Notes under the pieces: model-generated
Database searches by the model: none
What the model was told of the DNA's origin: nothing
The model's input: only the letters and a program-made list of their open reading frames with translations
In this document: one piece after another, positions 60,454 through 64,000 of the stretch
Layout of the letters: the number at the start of each line of letters is the position of its first letter
How positions within the stretch are numbered: position 1 is the stretch's first letter
Made by a program: the position numbers and the translations under genes
Source of the DNA: Nitrospirales bacterium
GTDB taxonomy: Bacteria > Nitrospirota > Nitrospiria > Nitrospirales > UBA8639
Assembly: GCA_022825885.1 (NCBI GenBank)
Contig: JAJDVY010000037.1
Coordinates: 1 to 64,000, forward strand
DNA length: 64,000 bases
Direction of reading: 5' to 3'

Positions 60454-60604
60454 ATAGCAAAACTATAGCAGAACATAGCATTTCATAGCGGTAAACATAG
60501 CAATTTATAGCACAATCATAGCAAAACATAGCGACATCGCAGAAAAAATAGCAAAATCATAGCATGGCATAGCATGGTCATAGCAAAACCATAGCAAGCA
60601 TAGC
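60454..60604 (+). repeat. Array of about 15 ATAGC motifs at helical spacing
   Basis: ATAGC starts at 60454, 60465, 60475, 60485, 60497, 60507, 60518, 60528, 60548, 60559, 60569, 60580, 60591 and 60600, with a variant ATCGC at 60536. Steps are 8-12 bases, mean about 10.4. Most copies read CATAGC and many are followed by AAAA. No frame is coding and there are no direct repeats of CRISPR length. It occupies the main part of the gap 60274-60880. Confidence 0.85.
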
Positions 60605-60694
60605 GATGCGATGTTTGCGCGAGCAACACCCAACCCACTCTCCTGCCAGTGGGAGAGGGAAGGACAAGGACACTGGATTCCTATACATTGGCCA

Positions 60695-60789
60695 GATCCC
60701 CGATCAAAGCCTGTCCTTGATCCTCGATTAAGAACGTCAAGGACAGGCTATTTTAATCGAGGATCGAGGACAAGCGTCGAGGATGACAG
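60695..60789 (-). repeat. Right copy of the 95-bp inverted repeat
   Basis: Reverse complement of 58276-58370 with 92 of 95 identities. Between the copies lie the methyltransferase, the endonuclease, one IS-end remnant and the ATAGC array. Confidence 0.85.
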
Positions 60790-60880
60790 CTAGAGAAAAA
60801 GTAACTTCCTCGCTGGATTCTGAATGATAGCCACTCACCCGGGCCCCGCATCACGCGCGGTCGGGTACGCAGGCCCGCCC

Positions 60881-61252
60881 CTACGAAACCACGATCATGC
60901 CCTGCATGCCTCGATGGCCTTTGATGGGACACCGAAAATGATAGATGCCCGGCGGGAGGGTCAGCATGAGTTCAATCCGTTGGCCGGAGGCTAAGGGGAC
61001 TCCCTGCTCGAAGGAGCCGGCCGGCTCGACGGCATCAGAGACGACTTCGACGTAAGGGCCGGCCAATAAGCCACTCTGAAACCGGTGTGTTTCCCGGCCT
61101 TGATTTCTTACCACGATGTGGATCGGCTGCCCCGCCTGTACGTCCACCCGAGCCGGAGAGAAACGAAAATCATCGACGACGATTTGCACGTCCTGATACT
61201 CGGCGGAGCAGGCAATCAGACCCAGCATGAGGACCAGCAGGAATTTGACCAT
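60881..61252 (-). CDS. Cupredoxin-domain lipoprotein
   Basis: A 123-aa predicted lipoprotein: VKFLLVLMLGLIAC ends in a lipobox. The mature part is a single cupredoxin fold with type-1 copper ligands His in GRETHRFQSG and Cys, His and Met in YHFRCPIKGHRGMQG. Probably a periplasmic electron carrier or copper protein. The reading frame is open to 61420 but the ATG at 61252 gives the signal peptide directly. It is divergent from thiD, with 76 bases between. Confidence 0.85.
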   Translation of the reverse strand: MVKFLLVLMLGLIACSAEYQDVQIVVDDFRFSPARVDVQAGQPIHIVVRNQGRETHRFQSGLLAGPYVEVVSDAVEPAGSFEQGVPLASGQRIELMLTLPPGIYHFRCPIKGHRGMQGMIVVS

Positions 61253-61328
61253 CCTCTGGTCCCATGCTAAAGTCGAAGCCCGTGACACGACAACACGGCT
61301 TCCATTCTCCCGTTCTCTTTCCTGTCCC

Positions 61329-62117
61329 ATGCTGAAACAAGTCCTGACTATCGCCGGTTCCGACTCGGGTGGCGGCGCCGGAGTCCAGGCGGACCTGAAG
61401 GCCATGTCCGCCAACGGCACCTACGCCATGTCGGTCATCACGTCGATTACCGCGCAAAATACCACGGGTGTCACGGCCATTCACGATCTGCCGGCGTCCA
61501 TCGTCGAAGCGCAGATCGACGCGATCTTTGCCGATTTCGACGTGGCAGCGGTCAAGACCGGGATGCTGTCCTCGGCCTCACTCGCGTCCCTGATCAGCCG
61601 GAAGCTGCAACAGTACCACGTGCCCTGGATTGTCGTCGATCCCGTCATGGTGTCGAAAAGCGGACATGCCCTGTTGCAGGGCGACGCGGTTGACGCTGTG
61701 AAGCAGACCCTGATTCCCCTGGCTTCCGTCATCACGCCCAATATCCATGAAGCCGAACGGTTGACCGGCCTGACGATCCGGTCTCTGGCCGAAGCCCGCC
61801 AGGCGGCCAAGGTGCTTCACCGGCTCGGCTGCCAACACGTCCTGATCAAAGGCGGCCATTTACTGGAACGCCCCGCCACCGATTTGTTGTATGACGGCCG
61901 GTTCTTTCGCATGTACAAGGGTGAATGGATCGACACACCTCACACCCACGGCACGGGCTGCACCTTCGCCTCGGCCCTGACTGCACACCTGGCGGCAGGC
62001 AAACCCCTTCCCGACGCGGTCAACGCGGCCAAGCAATACGTCACGGAAGCGATTCGCCACGGGCTGGCCATCGGCCATGGCCGGGGGCCCGCCAATCACT
62101 TCTATTTCCTCTCGTAG
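61329..62117 (+). CDS. thiD: Hydroxymethylpyrimidine/phosphomethylpyrimidine kinase
   Basis: ThiD (262 aa) phosphorylates HMP and HMP-P in thiamine synthesis. Signatures: VLTIAGSDSGGGAGVQADLKA, AVKTGMLSSASLASLI, DPVMVSKSGHALL, TPNIHEAERLTG and the anion-hole motif DTPHTHGTGCTFASALTA. The ATG at 61329 gives the family N-terminus. Upstream in-frame sequence belongs to the divergent cupredoxin control region. Confidence 0.95.
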   Translation: MLKQVLTIAGSDSGGGAGVQADLKAMSANGTYAMSVITSITAQNTTGVTAIHDLPASIVEAQIDAIFADFDVAAVKTGMLSSASLASLISRKLQQYHVPWIVVDPVMVSKSGHALLQGDAVDAVKQTLIPLASVITPNIHEAERLTGLTIRSLAEARQAAKVLHRLGCQHVLIKGGHLLERPATDLLYDGRFFRMYKGEWIDTPHTHGTGCTFASALTAHLAAGKPLPDAVNAAKQYVTEAIRHGLAIGHGRGPANHFYFLS

Positions 62118-62319
62118 GGACAGGCCTGCGTGCCTGTCCTAACGGACGGCGCCTGCGGGGGCGAAACCCCGCACGAAACAAATAAAGACTCTGGATCCCC
62201 GATCAAGTCGGGGATGACAGAAGGAGGGTCGGGGATGACAGAAGGAGGGCCGGAGATAACAGCAAAGGGAAACCCCGGACCGATTGACAGCGCCTCTTGC
62301 ACTTCTTCAGGATTCGGCC
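62118..62319. repeat. Dispersed repeats between thiD and the hydrolase gene
   Basis: It contains GTAGGGACAGGCCTGCGTGCC, a REP-like dyad, then CTGGATCCCCGATCAAGTCGGGGATGACAG and two further shortened copies of GGATGACAGAAGGAGGG (given in segments). These are the same palindromic family as at 4.4, 6.6 and 54 kb. No gene. Confidence 0.65.
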
Positions 62320-63102
62320 ATGCAGGAAACCTCCCTTACCTTTCAGGACGGCGCAGACAATACGGTTGCGGCAATACTGGCGGAGCCCGAAAAGAAAACC
62401 GGCCGTGCCGTGATCCTCTGTCATGGATTTCTCTCGAATAAAGACAGTCGGACGAATCTCCGGCTGACGGAACTGCTGTGCCCCCACGGGATCAGCACCT
62501 TGCGATTCGACTGGTTCGGGATGGGCGGCTCCGGAGGGGAGTTCAGCCACATTACCGTGGCCACGTGCGTTGACCAATTGGAGCGCGCCATCAGCCTGAT
62601 GCGAGACCGCGGATATTATGATCTGGGACTGATCGGATCGAGCTTCGGCGGACTCCTGGCTATCCTGGTGGCGCAGAGGCATCCTGAGTTGCGGGCCGTC
62701 GGTCTCAAGTGTCCGGTCCCGGATTTTCCGGAAATGCTGGACCACGAATTTGGTCCCAATGGAATTGAAGAATGGAAACGCACCAATTATATTCCCGATG
62801 TCACGGGTGGGACGGCACCCATATCTTTGGATTTTTCCTTTTACGAAAGCTGCCGGGTCTTCAATGCTTATGAAGCCGCGCGCAACGTCAACGCCCCCGT
62901 CCTGACCGTCCACGGCGAACAGGATGAATTGGTCCCCTTCCACCAGATCGAGCGATTGAAAGCGTCCTTGCCCGGCGACGCGGAACTCGTACTGCTGCCC
63001 GGGGCCGACCACCAGTTCGGCAGGCCCGAAGACTTTCGCCGGATGACCGTGCGCCTGGCGAACTGGATGCAGACCCATCTCCCGACGACCAACCGGCCAT
63101 GA
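62320..63102 (+). CDS. Alpha/beta hydrolase
   Basis: A 260-aa serine hydrolase of the short-chain esterase/BAAT-like group. AVILCHGFLSNKDSRTN forms the oxyanion region, LIGSSFGGLLAI the nucleophile elbow (Ser in GSSFGG), LTVHGEQDELVPF the acid and PGADHQFGRPE the His, so the triad is complete. No signal peptide; cytoplasmic. The substrate is unknown. The frame is open to 62284, but ATG 62320 begins the conserved part. Its stop overlaps the next gene (ATGA). Confidence 0.85.
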   Translation: MQETSLTFQDGADNTVAAILAEPEKKTGRAVILCHGFLSNKDSRTNLRLTELLCPHGISTLRFDWFGMGGSGGEFSHITVATCVDQLERAISLMRDRGYYDLGLIGSSFGGLLAILVAQRHPELRAVGLKCPVPDFPEMLDHEFGPNGIEEWKRTNYIPDVTGGTAPISLDFSFYESCRVFNAYEAARNVNAPVLTVHGEQDELVPFHQIERLKASLPGDAELVLLPGADHQFGRPEDFRRMTVRLANWMQTHLPTTNRP

Positions 63103-63569
63103 GCACACCGCCCGTCAAATTGACCGAAGAACAACTCGAAGTCTTTCGGGTGCTCTACCCTTGGTATAAGGAAGAAGTGTTCCGGCGCCGGGAACAGATG
63201 ATGCGCCTTACGGCCTTCGGCAGCGCGTTCCTGGTGTTGCTCCTCATCACGATTCTCGCGCTCTCCCCGCCGGGTCCCGTACACCTCACCATCAAGGTCT
63301 TTGCCATTACCGGCACGGCCCTGTTCTCGGCCTTGTTTATCTACCTGATCCTGCAACAACGCGATCGCCACCGCATCGCCAAACAGACCCTGATCGGGAT
63401 GGAACAGGTGCTCGGCCTGTACGAAGAAAACGTCTATCTGGTCGGGAAAGCGCTATACCCGGAAGATTGGCAAACGGCCTGGTTGAACGACCGGAGCGTG
63501 ACCGTGTACGTTGCCGTAATCACGGCGTTGACGATCCTCGTCATGGCGTCGATTGTCAGTAAAGGCTGA
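63099..63569 (+). CDS. Membrane protein of unknown function
   Basis: A 156-aa protein with a charged N-terminus (EEQLEVFRVLYPWYKEEVFRR) and three hydrophobic segments near residues 40-60, 67-87 and 133-152. No family recognised. It overlaps the hydrolase by 4 bases and precedes the carbonic-anhydrase-like gene by 35 bases, so the three genes probably form an operon. Confidence 0.7.
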   Translation: MSTPPVKLTEEQLEVFRVLYPWYKEEVFRRREQMMRLTAFGSAFLVLLLITILALSPPGPVHLTIKVFAITGTALFSALFIYLILQQRDRHRIAKQTLIGMEQVLGLYEENVYLVGKALYPEDWQTAWLNDRSVTVYVAVITALTILVMASIVSKG

Positions 63570-63603
63570 CAGATTCGCAGCCCGGGATCGCGGGAACCCG
63601 ACC

Positions 63604-64000
63604 ATGATCAAATCCTACCAAGGCGTCACCCCAACCATCGCGTCAACCGCCTTTATTGAAGACACAGCGGTCATCGTCGGCGACGTGGTCATCGAAGCCG
63701 ACTCCAGCGTGTGGTTTCACAGCGTCGTTCGCGGCGACGTCAACTATATCCGGATCGGCCGGCGGACCAACGTCCAGGACCTCTCCCTGCTCCACGTCAC
63801 GCACGACACCCATCCCCTGATTATCGGCGACGACGTCACAATCGGCCACCACGTCGTGCTTCACGGCTGCACCATTCAGAATCGGGTCCTAGTCGGTATG
63901 GGGGCCGTACTGATGGACGGCGTCGTGGTCGGGGACGATTGCCTGATCGGGGCCGGGGCACTGGTCACCGAACACACCAAAATCCCGCCGGGCAGCCTGG
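63604..64000 (+). CDS. Gamma-carbonic-anhydrase-like hexapeptide protein (cut by window end)
   Basis: The first 132 residues are present. The left-handed beta-helix hexapeptide pattern is clear (AVIVGDVVIEADSSVWFHSVV, RIGRRTNVQDLSLLHVTHD, IIGDDVTIGHHVVLHGCTI). Three His in HVTHDT, IGHHVV and VLHGCTI are placed as the zinc ligands of the gamma-CA/YrdA/PaaY family. Whether it is an active anhydrase cannot be told. The gene runs off the window. Confidence 0.88.
   Translation, partial: MIKSYQGVTPTIASTAFIEDTAVIVGDVVIEADSSVWFHSVVRGDVNYIRIGRRTNVQDLSLLHVTHDTHPLIIGDDVTIGHHVVLHGCTIQNRVLVGMGAVLMDGVVVGDDCLIGAGALVTEHTKIPPGSL

Noticed and set aside
60454-60604. ATAGC array considered as a CRISPR array
   Set aside because: The conserved unit is only 5-6 bases and the spacers are 4-7 bases; CRISPR repeats are 21 bases or longer and no cas gene is present.

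Overview
The window is a GC-rich bacterial chromosome segment from a Gram-negative organism: it encodes outer-membrane barrels with C-terminal Phe, two TonB-dependent receptors, lipoproteins and Sec signal peptides. The gene content (recA-thpR-cinA, rpsB-tsf-pyrH-frr-alr, a chlorite-dismutase-superfamily protein, glyQ-glyS-ppdK-ribD, late cobalamin synthesis) is compatible with a Nitrospira-like member of Nitrospirota. This is an inference from family content, not from a search.

Layout. 0-0.2 kb: the 3' end of an IS110-family transposase. 0.2-6.5 kb: recA, thpR, cinA and two paralogous outer-membrane barrels, interrupted by dispersed palindromic repeats. 7-13 kb: a HemQ/Cld-family protein, small hypothetical proteins, a tRNA with anticodon CAT, a methyltransferase and a ProA-like protein that lacks the family's catalytic Cys. 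13.5-17.5 kb: translation and cell-wall operon rpsB-tsf-pyrH-frr-alr. 17.5-34.4 kb, almost all on the minus strand: a siroheme-type dehydrogenase, then a large cobalamin locus. Reading in the direction of transcription it runs esterase-cobQ, riboswitch 2, btuF-btuC-btuD, riboswitch 1, btuB-cobO-pduO-cobU-cobT-cobS-CWC protein-cbiB-cobD. No corrin-ring genes are present, so this locus covers corrinoid import, adenosylation, amidation and nucleotide-loop assembly.

34.4-42.7 kb is an accessory island, visibly more AT-rich, lying between a remnant of a second recQ and an intact recQ. It holds a two-gene operon (small His/Arg-motif protein plus a 964-aa helical-repeat protein), a lipoprotein metalloprotease with a TbpB-like C-terminus, a SLATT-like two-helix membrane protein, a DUF3800 protein and several small proteins. 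I regard the two-gene operon as a candidate undescribed defence or stress system. 42.7-54 kb returns to core genes (recQ, elbB, a DUF4258 toxin-antitoxin-like pair, ribD, ppdK, glyS, glyQ).

54-55.1 kb is a complete 1052-bp IS inserted in a dispersed palindromic repeat; its transposase takes its stop codon from the target DNA. 55.2-58.2 kb is a large TonB receptor. 58.3-60.8 kb is a type II restriction-modification pair bracketed by 95-bp inverted repeats, together with an unusual array of about 15 ATAGC motifs spaced at the DNA helical repeat. A second phased A/T-tract region lies at 50.54-50.63 kb. 60.9-64 kb has a cupredoxin lipoprotein, thiD, an alpha/beta hydrolase, a membrane protein and a gamma-carbonic-anhydrase-like protein cut by the window end.
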